Shown one piece after another: positions 1 through 7,851 of a DNA stretch of 30,074 bases (position 1 is its first letter; each line of letters starts with the position of its first letter). The DNA is from CAZHPA01 sp964533945 (GTDB taxonomy: Bacteria; Bacillota; Clostridia; Lachnospirales; WRBF01), in NCBI GenBank assembly GCA_964533945.1, contig CAZHPA010000023.1, forward strand, positions 1-30,074. The letters are read 5' to 3'. The translations under genes and the position numbers were made by a program. A model generated the notes under the pieces. That model did not search any database. It was not told where the DNA came from and saw only the letters and a list, made by a program, of their open reading frames with translations.

Positions 1-47
1 CAATCAATTTTAGATTTTATTATTACAGGTAAATGGTAATAATACAT

Positions 48-78
48 AACCCCTTGCTTAATAAAGCAAGGGGTTTTT
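48..78 (+). terminator. Intrinsic terminator of an upstream gene
   Basis: A perfect 12-bp stem (48-59 with 64-75) around a 4-base loop is followed by a T run at 74-78. It closes a gene lying left of the window on the + strand. No coding region is visible in bases 1-47. Confidence 0.9.
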
Positions 79-87
79 AAATATGTG

Positions 88-116
88 TTGCAAATAATGA
101 CACAATACTATATAAT
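88..116 (+). promoter_or_regulatory. SigA-type promoter of mltG
   Basis: TTGCAA at 88-93 and a perfect TATAAT at 111-116 are separated by 17 bases. Transcription should begin near 123. This rules out any mltG start codon upstream of that point, so it decides the start of the next gene. Confidence 0.8.
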
Positions 117-162
117 GTTGCCATATTATCTAAAGGTTCTGCTGAAGGGTGGCTTGTTTATT

Positions 163-1257
163 TTGAAAAAAAGCACAATATTAGGCATACTTAGCTTCAT
201 TTTCAACACTTGCTTTAGCATTGCACTTTTTGCATTAACTGCTTATCTAATATACACATTTTCAATCGACGGCTTTAATTTCGGCAAAAAAATAATGTCT
301 AAAGATAAAATTGAATCGCCTGCAACAGAAGTTGTTGTTAAAATTGAAGATGGTGCATCAATTGCAGAAGTTTCTAAAATTCTCGAAAAAGAAGGCTTAA
401 TTAAAAACGCATATTTATATCAGCTTGAAGCATTTTTAAAAGGCATTAACGACGACTATATCGGCGGAGAATTTACATTAAATACAAATATGGACAGCAA
501 CGAATTAAATCAAGCATTAAGAACTGTTAAGGTTTACAGCCAAGATATTAAGATAACAATTAAAGAAGGGTTTTCGGTTCAAGATATTGCTGTATATTTA
601 GAAGCAAATAACGTTGTTTCGGCAGAGGAATTTTTAAAAGCTTGCAAAGATGGCGATTTTTCGTTTGAATTTCTCTCTTATGCAGAAGAAGGCGAAGAAG
701 TAGAACAAAGCCAAAATAGGCTTGAAGGCTTTTTGTTTCCAGACACATATTTAATTGCGCCAAATTCAAGCCCAGAGCAAATTATTTATAAAATGCTTAA
801 ACGCTTTAATGAAATGTATAATGTGAAGCTGCTAGAAAGAACCGAAGAACTTGGATTAACCGTTAATGAAGTTGTTAACATTGCTTCTATAATTGAAAAA
901 GAAGTTAAACTTAAATCCGAAAGGGCTAAAGCATCAGCAGTTATACACAACCGTTTGAGGGAAAAAATGAATTTACAAATGTGTTCAACTATTCTTTATG
1001 TGCTTGATAAAAAGAAAGTTTTTTTGCTTGATAACGATTTAAAAGTTAAATCTCCATATAATACGTATATTAATCCGGGGTTGCCAATACGCCCTATTTG
1101 CAATCCGGGCATAGAATGCATTAAAGCAGCGCTATATCCTGAAAATGCCGACTATTTATATTTTGTTGTTAAAGATGAGGAAACAGGAGAACATGTTTTC
1201 ACAAGCAATTACGACGAATTTTTAAAAGCAAAAGATGAATATAAACAAAAATATTAA
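163..1257 (+). CDS. mltG: Endolytic murein transglycosylase MltG (YceG-like)
   Basis: MltG is a membrane-anchored lytic transglycosylase that cuts nascent glycan strands and is thought to set where peptidoglycan polymerisation ends. The frame is open from 85, but a promoter sits at 88-116, so the TTG at 163 is the likely start: it follows GGGTGG at 147-152 and gives 364 residues. A short basic N-terminus precedes one membrane segment (about residues 5-28). The outer part has the YceG hallmarks: LEGFLFPDTY, then IASIIEKE containing the predicted catalytic Glu (E218 of E. coli MltG), then SPYNTYINPGLP near the C-terminus. It is the first gene of a likely run with the lipid kinase 23 bases downstream. 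Family assignment is secure; the start is an inference from the promoter. Confidence 0.93.
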   Translation: MKKSTILGILSFIFNTCFSIALFALTAYLIYTFSIDGFNFGKKIMSKDKIESPATEVVVKIEDGASIAEVSKILEKEGLIKNAYLYQLEAFLKGINDDYIGGEFTLNTNMDSNELNQALRTVKVYSQDIKITIKEGFSVQDIAVYLEANNVVSAEEFLKACKDGDFSFEFLSYAEEGEEVEQSQNRLEGFLFPDTYLIAPNSSPEQIIYKMLKRFNEMYNVKLLERTEELGLTVNEVVNIASIIEKEVKLKSERAKASAVIHNRLREKMNLQMCSTILYVLDKKKVFLLDNDLKVKSPYNTYINPGLPIRPICNPGIECIKAALYPENADYLYFVVKDEETGEHVFTSNYDEFLKAKDEYKQKY

Positions 1258-1280
1258 AAGCAGAATCGAAGGGATTTTTA

Positions 1281-2189
1281 ATGAAAAAGTTGAAGCTAAT
1301 ATACAACCCAAATTCAGGCGACAAAAATTTTGCCAACAATTTAGACGACTGCATAAAGCAATTTCAGCACGGAGGATACGAAACCCACATTTTTCGCAGC
1401 ATGAAATATGGAGATATAGACGAACATTTAAAACACCTTAACCACGAACAATACGATGCCTTAGTTGTTTCTGGCGGAGATGGAAGTATCAATATAGTAG
1501 TTAATGCAATTATGAACTACAATATAAAATTGCCGCTTGGAATAATTCCAACAGGAACAGCTAATGATTTTGCAACGTTTGCTTCTGTTCCCCGTGAACC
1601 AGAGCTTGCTGCTAAAATTATTGCAGACGGTAAAACGGCAAAAGCAGATGTTGGCTTTGTTTCGGGAAAATATTTTATAAATGTTTGCGCTGCCGGCTTG
1701 TGGTCTAACGTTTCCCATAATTTAGACGGCGACTTAAAAGAAAACTTGGGCAAATTTGCATATTATATTAAAGGCATAGAGCAAATACCAAATTTTATTC
1801 CTTTGCCTTTAATAATAACAAATTCTAAGGAAAAATTTGAAGAAGAAATTTATTTGTTTATGGTATTAAATTCTTCAGGAACGGGTGGCTTTGAAAAACT
1901 ATCTCCTAATGCTAAAATTGACGACGGGCTTTTTGATTTTGTGGCAATTAAAGCATTTAAAGATTATCCAATTATAGAACTTACAAAGCTACTTTTTAAA
2001 ACGCTTATGAATGAGCATTTATCAGACCCAAACGTTATTTTTTTCAGAGATAGCAATATAAAAATTGAATTAGCAGGCGATTTGCACAATGATTCTTTTA
2101 AAATGCTTGATTTAGACGGGGAAAGAGGGCCTGAAATGCCGGCAGAAATTGTAAATATTAAAAGGGCTATAGATATTTTTATACCATAA
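1281..2189 (+). CDS. Diacylglycerol kinase-like lipid kinase (YegS/BmrU/DgkB family)
   Basis: This is a soluble lipid kinase of the DAGK catalytic superfamily, which phosphorylates diacylglycerol or a related lipid with ATP at the inner membrane face. Visible motifs: NPNSGDK near residue 8 for nucleotide binding, SGGDGSINIVVNA around 62-74, and GIIPTGTANDFA around 86-97, which is the classic family signature. GTGGFEKLSPNAKIDDGLFD further on matches the C-terminal beta domain. At 302 residues it has the normal family length. The ATG follows AAGGGA with good spacing. It lies 23 bases after mltG and 76 bases before argS. The substrate cannot be decided: DgkB recycles diacylglycerol, whereas YegS-type members use other lipids. 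Confidence 0.88.
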   Translation: MKKLKLIYNPNSGDKNFANNLDDCIKQFQHGGYETHIFRSMKYGDIDEHLKHLNHEQYDALVVSGGDGSINIVVNAIMNYNIKLPLGIIPTGTANDFATFASVPREPELAAKIIADGKTAKADVGFVSGKYFINVCAAGLWSNVSHNLDGDLKENLGKFAYYIKGIEQIPNFIPLPLIITNSKEKFEEEIYLFMVLNSSGTGGFEKLSPNAKIDDGLFDFVAIKAFKDYPIIELTKLLFKTLMNEHLSDPNVIFFRDSNIKIELAGDLHNDSFKMLDLDGERGPEMPAEIVNIKRAIDIFIP

Positions 2190-2265
2190 TTTATATTTTT
2201 ATATATCAATTTTTTAAAATGGCTATTTTTATCCCAACTTTTAGTTTTAATTTTAGGAGGAAATA

Positions 2266-3951
2266 ATGAAACGGCAAATAGCAGAAGCAATATCAGAAGC
2301 AATTAATGAACAGAGCAACGAAGTATTAACACTGCTTGAAGTACCACCAAATTCCGAAATGGGCGATTTTGCATTTCCATGCTTTAGGCTTGCTAAAATT
2401 TTCCGAAAATCTCCACAGGCAATAGCTTTAGAGCTTGCAGAAAAAATAGAAAAACCAACTTGTGTTTGCCAAATTAAAGCCGAAGCAGCATATGTTAATT
2501 TTTATTTAGATAAATCTTTTTTTGCAAAAGAAGTAATTCAATGCGTGCTTAATGAAGGCAAAAATTACGGAAGTTCCAGTGTTGGAAACGGCAAAACAGT
2601 TGTAATTGACTATTCTTCCCCAAACATTGCAAAGCCGTTTCACGTTGGGCATTTGCGCTCAACTGTAATAGGCAACGCACTATATAACATATTTAAATGC
2701 TTAGGCTATAACTGCATTGGAATAAACCACTTAGGAGATTGGGGAACACAATTCGGGAAGCTTATTGTTGCATATAAAAAATGGGGAAGCAAACAAGCTG
2801 TTGATGAAAACGGCATATCTGAATTAACACGCATATATATTAAATTCCACGATGAAGCCGAAAAAGATAAAAACTTAGATGACGAAGCACGCCTTTGGCT
2901 TGTTAAAATGCAGCAAGGCGATGAAGAAGCGCTATGTTTATGGAAATGGTTTAACGACATCAGTTTATTGGAGTTTGAAAAAATATATAAAAAATTAAAT
3001 ATTGAATTTGACTACTACACAGGCGAAAGTTTTTATAACGACAAAATGGATGCTGTTGTTTGCGAATTAAGAGAAAAACAGTTGCTTGAAAAAAGTGATG
3101 GTGCAATGATTGTTAATCTAGAACAATTTAACATGCCACCTTGCTTAATTTTGCGAAAAGACGGCGGAACGCTATACCCAACAAGAGATATTTCGGCGGC
3201 AATTTATCGCAAAAAAACATATGATTTTGATAAGTGCTTATATATTACAGCTCAAGACCAAAATTTGCACTTTGGGCAATGGTTTAAAGTTGTGGAGTTA
3301 ATGGGCTATAATTGGGCAGACAATCTTGTTCACATTCCGTTTGGGCTTGTTAGCTTTGAAGCAGGAAAACTTTCAACAAGAAAAGGGAACGTTGTTCTTA
3401 TGGAAGATTTGCTTAATGAAGCTGTGCAAAAAACGAAGAATACTATAGAGCAAAAAAACCCGGGTTTGCAAAATAAAGAGGAAGTTGCGACTTGTGTTGG
3501 AATTGGCGCTGTTAAGTTTAACGATTTATACAATTCACGAATAAAAGACGTTGTGTTTTCGTGGGAAAGAATGTTAAATTTCGAAGGGGAAACAGGGCCA
3601 TATGTGCAATATGCCAACGCAAGAGCTTGCGGCATTTTAGAAAAAGCCGGAGCTTGCGAAGGAGAAATTGACTATAGCAAGCTAACAGACGATACAACAT
3701 TTGAAGTTGTTAAGCTTTTATATTCTTTCCCTTCAAAAATTGCAGAAGCGGCAGCAAAATATGAACCTTTTATTATTACACGCCACCTAGTTAATTTAGC
3801 TCAGGCATTTAATAGGTTTTATCACGAAAATGAAATTATAACAAGCGACAATGCTACAAAAATAGCAAGGCTTTCAGTAGTTTCGGCAGTTAATACAATA
3901 CTTGAACGTGGGCTTGCCATTTTGGGAATTTTTGCCCCAAGTAAAATGTAA
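2266..3951 (+). CDS. argS: Arginyl-tRNA synthetase
   Basis: ArgS is a class I aminoacyl-tRNA synthetase that charges tRNA-Arg. The 561-residue product starts at an ATG after a perfect AGGAGG. An N-terminal tRNA-recognition domain (about 1-95) is followed by the Rossmann catalytic core with the HIGH-type motif HVGH at about 126-129 inside PNIAKPFHVGHLRST. STRKGN occupies the position of the degenerate KMSKS loop, and the C-terminal DALR anticodon-binding domain covers the last 120 residues or so. No T-box leader fits in the 76-base gap before it, so arginine-dependent antitermination is not seen here. The gene is complete. No convincing promoter was found directly upstream. Confidence 0.97.
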   Translation: MKRQIAEAISEAINEQSNEVLTLLEVPPNSEMGDFAFPCFRLAKIFRKSPQAIALELAEKIEKPTCVCQIKAEAAYVNFYLDKSFFAKEVIQCVLNEGKNYGSSSVGNGKTVVIDYSSPNIAKPFHVGHLRSTVIGNALYNIFKCLGYNCIGINHLGDWGTQFGKLIVAYKKWGSKQAVDENGISELTRIYIKFHDEAEKDKNLDDEARLWLVKMQQGDEEALCLWKWFNDISLLEFEKIYKKLNIEFDYYTGESFYNDKMDAVVCELREKQLLEKSDGAMIVNLEQFNMPPCLILRKDGGTLYPTRDISAAIYRKKTYDFDKCLYITAQDQNLHFGQWFKVVELMGYNWADNLVHIPFGLVSFEAGKLSTRKGNVVLMEDLLNEAVQKTKNTIEQKNPGLQNKEEVATCVGIGAVKFNDLYNSRIKDVVFSWERMLNFEGETGPYVQYANARACGILEKAGACEGEIDYSKLTDDTTFEVVKLLYSFPSKIAEAAAKYEPFIITRHLVNLAQAFNRFYHENEIITSDNATKIARLSVVSAVNTILERGLAILGIFAPSKM

Positions 3952-3963
3952 AGTACATTATAG

Positions 3964-3996
3964 CAAAAAGCCCCGAACCTTTCAAGGTTTTGGGGC
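3964..3996 (-). terminator. Terminator of the acetyltransferase operon, overlapping its coding end
   Basis: A GC-rich stem (3970-3980 with 3985-3996, one bulge) is followed on the minus strand by TTTTTG. The gene it terminates ends at 3982, so its last codons lie inside the stem. On the plus strand no T run follows, so argS termination here is doubtful. Confidence 0.75.
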
Positions 3997-4548
3997 ATAT
4001 TCTTTGCTTAATAAGCCGTATACGTAATGGTCCGCAAAAACTTTAACAATAAATCCTTCTCTAATATGCCCTTCAAGTTTAAACCCAACTTTTTCAGCAA
4101 CTTTTCCTGAAGCTTCATTAATAGTAAAGCATCTTAACATAATACGCTTTAAACCCATTTCCCAAAATAAAAATTGAACGGCAGCGTTTAGTGCTTCCGT
4201 TGCAATGCCTTTTCCCCAGTAGTTTCTATTTATTCTGTATCCAATTTCAGCTTGCCTGTTCATTATAAAATCGTATATAATAACTTCCCCAACAACTTTT
4301 TTTTCTGATTTTAGCTCAATAACAAGCCTAATTTCTGTTCCTTTTTCGTATTCTTTAGCAATGTTTTCAAAATAGGTCAAATTACTGTTTTCAAATTCAG
4401 AGTATTGAATACCAGTTTCCAAGTCATAATAGCCGAAATATTTGTTTAATTCAAAATCGTTTAATATTTCATCTATATCTTTTGCGTCTTCTTTAGTCAT
4501 TTGCCGCAAAATTAGCCGATTGGTTTTAATTTGTGATTTAATTTTCAA
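3982..4548 (-). CDS. GNAT N-acetyltransferase, RimJ/RimL type
   Basis: This is a 188-residue GNAT-fold acyltransferase that would move an acetyl group from acetyl-CoA to an amine acceptor. The opening TNRLILRQMTKEDA is typical of the Acetyltransf_3 (RimJ/RimL/SpeG-like) group. EIGYRINRNYWGKGIATEAL contains the acetyl-CoA pyrophosphate-binding turn, and GLKRIMLRC followed by NEASGKVAEKVGF is the usual end of the fold. The start is TTG (4548-4546), overlapping the TGA stop of the upstream DUF2156 gene as TTGA, with GGGAG 10 bases before it, so the two are translationally coupled. The acceptor substrate cannot be read from the sequence; protein N-termini, antibiotics and polyamines are all possible. 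Confidence 0.85.
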   Translation of the reverse strand: MKIKSQIKTNRLILRQMTKEDAKDIDEILNDFELNKYFGYYDLETGIQYSEFENSNLTYFENIAKEYEKGTEIRLVIELKSEKKVVGEVIIYDFIMNRQAEIGYRINRNYWGKGIATEALNAAVQFLFWEMGLKRIMLRCFTINEASGKVAEKVGFKLEGHIREGFIVKVFADHYVYGLLSKEYAPKP

Positions 4549-5453
4549 TTATTATGCACTCCCGTATATTTAGCAAGCAATTTAAAAGGCTTATATGCCA
4601 TCTTTGAAACACGCAAACCTTCAATGCCCAAATCTTCTTCACGATTAACATACAATATGCTTTCGCAAGCGTATTTTGCAAAGTCACGGTTTATAGCTTG
4701 ATATATGCCGTTTTTTGTATAATCGGCTTTTTCAACATGAACGTCAAACATGTTTAAATATGTTTTAGCTCCATACGTAAAACCAACTGTTTCGCTGTCA
4801 AGTTTAACAATTGCCCCTTTTAAATTCAACTCGTTCCAATTGTCAAATGCCTCACGTATTATTTTGTTTTCAAGCTCTAAAGAATCGGCTTCCTCATTTT
4901 TATTAACGTTTTGCATAAACCATTTTTTATGATATTGCCAAGCGTCGTCAATATCTTTTTCAGTTGCAATAGGGTTAAAGGAATAGCTATCGCCGTATTT
5001 ATTCATAAAAATATTTAAGTTGTTTCGGCGCTTTTTCAAATCCGAACCTTGCAAATGAATTAATCTTTCAGATAAATAAACATATTCTGCCCAATCTCTG
5101 CTTGTTGTAAATAAAAATCTATTAGGAAAAATGCTTTCGATTTTTTCACGCATTTGTTCCGTAATTCCCCAAAATATAAATTGTTTGCCGTGGCTTTTTG
5201 CATCTTGTTCAATGTTTTCGATAGCAGATTTTAAATCGCCACCGCCAATCGGCATAAAATAGTAAAATGCTTCCGGGTTAGATTTTGTTGTTTGCCTAAT
5301 ATATAAAAAATCTTCAACACATATTTCGGTTCCATATTTTTTGCGAAGACAAAATAAATTGGCAAATGCAAACTCGCAAGTGCCATAATTCGTGTCTAAC
5401 ACAAAGTTATCTATTGTCTTTTTATCTTTAACTTCCACTTCTTTGAAATACAC
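4545..5453 (-). CDS. DUF2156 protein (phosphatidylglycerol lysyltransferase C-terminal-like domain)
   Basis: The 302-residue protein resembles the stand-alone DUF2156 / LPG_synthase_C family, a double GNAT-like fold related to the aminoacyl-transfer domain of MprF and FemX enzymes. Supporting stretches are YLSERLIHLQGSDLKKRRNN in the middle and VNREEDLGIEGLRVSKMAYK near the C-terminus. There is no membrane segment, so it lacks the flippase part of MprF. The GTG start at 5453 has AAGGAAGG about 11 bases upstream, and a good promoter lies at 5504-5532. It is coupled to a downstream GNAT gene. The function of stand-alone members is not established; aminoacyl-tRNA-dependent transfer is a family-based guess. 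Confidence 0.85.
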   Translation of the reverse strand: MYFKEVEVKDKKTIDNFVLDTNYGTCEFAFANLFCLRKKYGTEICVEDFLYIRQTTKSNPEAFYYFMPIGGGDLKSAIENIEQDAKSHGKQFIFWGITEQMREKIESIFPNRFLFTTSRDWAEYVYLSERLIHLQGSDLKKRRNNLNIFMNKYGDSYSFNPIATEKDIDDAWQYHKKWFMQNVNKNEEADSLELENKIIREAFDNWNELNLKGAIVKLDSETVGFTYGAKTYLNMFDVHVEKADYTKNGIYQAINRDFAKYACESILYVNREEDLGIEGLRVSKMAYKPFKLLAKYTGVHNN

Positions 5454-5503
5454 TAAATTTCTTGCCTTCCTTCTTTGCGCTTTATGTTCTAAGCTTTAAT
5501 AAT

Positions 5504-5532
5504 ATTATATCAAACTGCCAACTAAAAGGCAA
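5504..5532 (-). promoter_or_regulatory. SigA-type promoter for the DUF2156-GNAT pair
   Basis: Read on the minus strand: TTGCCT (5532-5527), 17-base spacer, perfect TATAAT (5509-5504). It lies between noc and the DUF2156 gene and gives a leader of about 45 bases. Confidence 0.78.
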
Positions 5533-5566
5533 ATGCTCTTTAGGCTGTTTAGTTTAGTTAATTCGG

Positions 5567-6367
5567 CTAATACGCAACTTTAATTTTAATTTCAAAATAA
5601 TCCTCGCCGTTGCTAACAGAATAATCGGTTTTAATTCCCGATTCATTCATAATGCAAACCGTTTGCTTAATTGAATTTGTAAAAAGACGAATGTCTTTTA
5701 AATGTCTTTTAATTCTTTGCAGTTTAGGGTTAGATGCCGGTTCTGTATCTTTAAGCATTTGTTCTATAAGTTTTTCTGTCTTTTTAACAGACAATCCATT
5801 TTCAATAACTTTTTGCAATATATCTAACTGCATTTTTTCCCTTTCAACTTTAAGAAGCGCCCTTGCATGGCGTTCCGATAAATCGTGTTCCATTAAAAGC
5901 CGTTGCACAGGTTTTGTAAGGCGCAAAAGGCGAACTTTGTTCGCAATTGCCGATTGGCTTTTTCCAAGCTTTAGGGCGATGTCTTCTTGCGTAAACGAAT
6001 AGTCGTACATTAAATTTTTATATCCTTCTGCTTCTTCAAAATAATTTAAATTTTGCCTTTGCAAGTTTTCAATAACCGCAATAATTGCAGATTCTTGGTC
6101 ATTTATATTTATAACAATTGAAGGAATTGTTTTTAATCCCGCAAGCCTTGAAGCTCTAAGCCGGCGTTCTCCTGTTATAAGCTCGTAGCTATAGCTTCCT
6201 ATTAATCGCACAGAAATTGGGGAAATAACCCCATGAATTTTAATCGACTTTGCAAGTTCGGTTAAACTTGAGCTGTCAAAAAAACGTCGTGGCTGATACG
6301 GGTTGGGATTTATTCTATCTATAGGAATATTAATTACTTCCATATTGTTTCGCAATGCAGTAGCCAT
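5567..6367 (-). CDS. noc: Noc/ParB-family CTP-dependent DNA clamp (nucleoid occlusion protein)
   Basis: ParB-family protein of 266 residues. PYQPRR (24-28), GERRLRA (66-72) and ENLQRQNLNYFEEAEG (100-115) are the conserved CTP-binding boxes of the N-terminal domain. A helix-turn-helix follows at about 125-148 (QEDIALKLGKSQSAIANKV), then a dimerisation tail. Position directly after rsmG favours Noc, which clamps DNA and blocks division over the nucleoid, over the chromosome-partition ParB; no parA is present. The reading frame extends upstream to a TTG, but GGGAGG sits 8 bases before the ATG at 6367, so that ATG is the start. No Noc box or parS-like palindrome was spotted. A ParB identity remains possible. 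Confidence 0.88.
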   Translation of the reverse strand: MATALRNNMEVINIPIDRINPNPYQPRRFFDSSSLTELAKSIKIHGVISPISVRLIGSYSYELITGERRLRASRLAGLKTIPSIVININDQESAIIAVIENLQRQNLNYFEEAEGYKNLMYDYSFTQEDIALKLGKSQSAIANKVRLLRLTKPVQRLLMEHDLSERHARALLKVEREKMQLDILQKVIENGLSVKKTEKLIEQMLKDTEPASNPKLQRIKRHLKDIRLFTNSIKQTVCIMNESGIKTDYSVSNGEDYFEIKIKVAY

Positions 6368-6471
6368 TAAAACACCTCCCAAAATTTGGTATTATTTGTA
6401 CTATTTTAGCATGGAAATTATATGGGCAATTAATTGTCCGAATTGTTTGAATTGTTTTTTTATCTCAAAAA

Positions 6472-6506
6472 ACAACAAAAAGCCCCGTCAAATTATAGGG
6501 CTTTTT
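6472..6506 (-). terminator. Intrinsic terminator overlapping the rsmG 3' end
   Basis: On the minus strand AAAAAGCCC pairs with GGGCTTTTT around a 12-base loop. The rsmG stop codon (6488) lies inside the structure, so rsmG transcription ends here and noc needs its own promoter. Confidence 0.85.
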
Positions 6507-7246
6507 AGCGGCTTACCAGCTTTTCTTGGAAAATGTGTCGGTGTTTTTGCTTTTTTGTCTGCAACAATTATTAAGTGTTTAATGTCGGTATAAGGAATAT
6601 TAACTGTTTCAATACAAGAAATTTCGCCACCTAATTTTAAAATAGCCGTCTTTGCTTCGTTTATCTCGTCGATTGCTGAAACACTTTTCATAGAAATGAA
6701 TTTTCCGCCTAATTTTACAAATGGTAGACAGTATTCAGCAACAACATTCATTTTACTAACAGCACGAGTTACGCAAAAATCAAATTGTTCTCTATATTTC
6801 GTGCTTTGTGCAAGGTTTTCGGCTCTATCGTGAACGCACGTTGTTTTTGTTAAATTAAGATGCTTTGAAAGTTCAGTTAAAAAATTAACTTTCTTATTAA
6901 CAGAATCCAAAAGAACAAGCTCCATGTCACAAAGCATAATTTTAAGAGGTACAGACGGAAAACCAGCACCTGTTCCAACATCAATTACTTTTAAATTTTT
7001 CCCGTTTTCCATAGATTCCACGGATTCCACGGATTCTATAAATTTAAGTAATGTTAAGCTATCTATAAAGTGTTTTAAAATAATTTCTTTGCTTTCTGTT
7101 ATTGCCGTTAAATTAAATTTTTCGTTCCATTCAACAAGCATACTTTTATATTCCATAAATTTATTTAAAGCTTCTTCTTGCATGTTTATATTTAGCAAAT
7201 TTGCCGCTTGCTTTAAAAGTTCTTTTTCCTTTTCCATACTTTCCAT
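6488..7246 (-). CDS. rsmG: 16S rRNA (guanine527-N7)-methyltransferase RsmG (GidB)
   Basis: RsmG methylates G527 of 16S rRNA with S-adenosylmethionine; its loss classically gives low-level streptomycin resistance. The 252-residue protein has the family N-terminus (NEKFNLTAITESKEIILKHF, about 41-60) and the SAM-binding loop VIDVGTGAGFPSVPLK (about 87-102). KKVNFLTELSKHLNL and VTRAVSKM follow as usual. The stretch linking these parts contains a short Val-Glu-Ser repeat (71-79) encoded by a 9-bp tandem repeat, which is not a usual family feature. The ATG follows the upstream unknown gene by 9 bases, with AAGGAA about 11 bases before it. The terminator stem overlaps the last codons. Confidence 0.96.
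   Translation of the reverse strand: MESMEKEKELLKQAANLLNINMQEEALNKFMEYKSMLVEWNEKFNLTAITESKEIILKHFIDSLTLLKFIESVESVESMENGKNLKVIDVGTGAGFPSVPLKIMLCDMELVLLDSVNKKVNFLTELSKHLNLTKTTCVHDRAENLAQSTKYREQFDFCVTRAVSKMNVVAEYCLPFVKLGGKFISMKSVSAIDEINEAKTAILKLGGEISCIETVNIPYTDIKHLIIVADKKAKTPTHFPRKAGKPLKSPII
7014..7036. repeat. 9-bp tandem repeat inside rsmG
   Basis: GATTCCACG occurs twice in a row and is followed by GATTC, 2.5 units in all. Because the unit is 9 bp, slippage would add or remove Val-Glu-Ser without shifting the frame. Confidence 0.9.
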
Positions 7247-7255
7247 TTTTATGTT

Positions 7256-7681
7256 CTATTCCTTTTCAATCCCGTATATTTTCCAATTGCTAAATTTATC
7301 GGGTTCTTTAATTAAGTATAAATGCACAACTTGTTCTTTCTCTTTGTCGCAAACAACAATTGAATTCGACTTGCAATTTTTAGGCATATTTTCAAATTCT
7401 ATATTAAAGCAACATTTATAACCTTTTGCTTCCTTGAAAAAATGGGAAAGTTCATTTAAGTTAAAATCATGTGCAAAATTTTTGCTAATATAAACTTTTG
7501 CGTCTTCGTGCTGCCAATTTGATAAAGCATTAACAAAAAGGCGCACTGTGTCTTTATCATCTGCTTGCGTGAAAAATGGCTTTTTAAAAATTGTTTTACA
7601 TACTTGCGTTGATTGATCAACAGGTAATTTTATCGTATTAAATCTTTTTGTATTTATCGGTAAACAATATCCATATTTCAA
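7256..7681 (-). CDS. Unrecognised 141-residue protein, possible NTF2-like fold
   Basis: I do not recognise this protein. It starts at TTG (7681) with GGGGG about 9 bases upstream and ends 9 bases before rsmG, so it is cotranscribed with it. There is no signal peptide or membrane segment. Residues about 45-140 read as an alpha helix pair (DTVRLFVNALSNWQ, AKVYISKNF) followed by beta strands and a closing SNWKIYGIEKE. That order of one helical start, a four- to five-strand sheet and a terminal W-x-I/V-x-x-I strand is reminiscent of NTF2/SnoaL-like or DUF4878 proteins; this is an inference from pattern only. Three cysteines occur. Its place between mnmG and rsmG is unusual. Confidence 0.6.
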   Translation of the reverse strand: MKYGYCLPINTKRFNTIKLPVDQSTQVCKTIFKKPFFTQADDKDTVRLFVNALSNWQHEDAKVYISKNFAHDFNLNELSHFFKEAKGYKCCFNIEFENMPKNCKSNSIVVCDKEKEQVVHLYLIKEPDKFSNWKIYGIEKE

Positions 7682-7851
7682 TGTGTCATTCCCCCATTAA
7701 AAAGTATTAAATATATGTCAAAAGTCATATATTTTATGTATTTATCGCACGCAAGGGGCATAAATATATGGATATATACATATAATGTATGAATAAATTT
7801 GACATATCGTTACCGCTTTTGTTTTATTTTGTAAGATTTCTATAAAAGGTT

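Noticed and set aside
2190..2265. T-box or other amino-acid-responsive leader before argS
   Set aside because: The gap is only 76 bases, AT-rich, with no T-box sequence or terminator stem.
7800..7840. TTGACA on the plus strand between mnmG and the unknown gene as a promoter
   Set aside because: No -10 at a proper distance and no plus-strand gene downstream.
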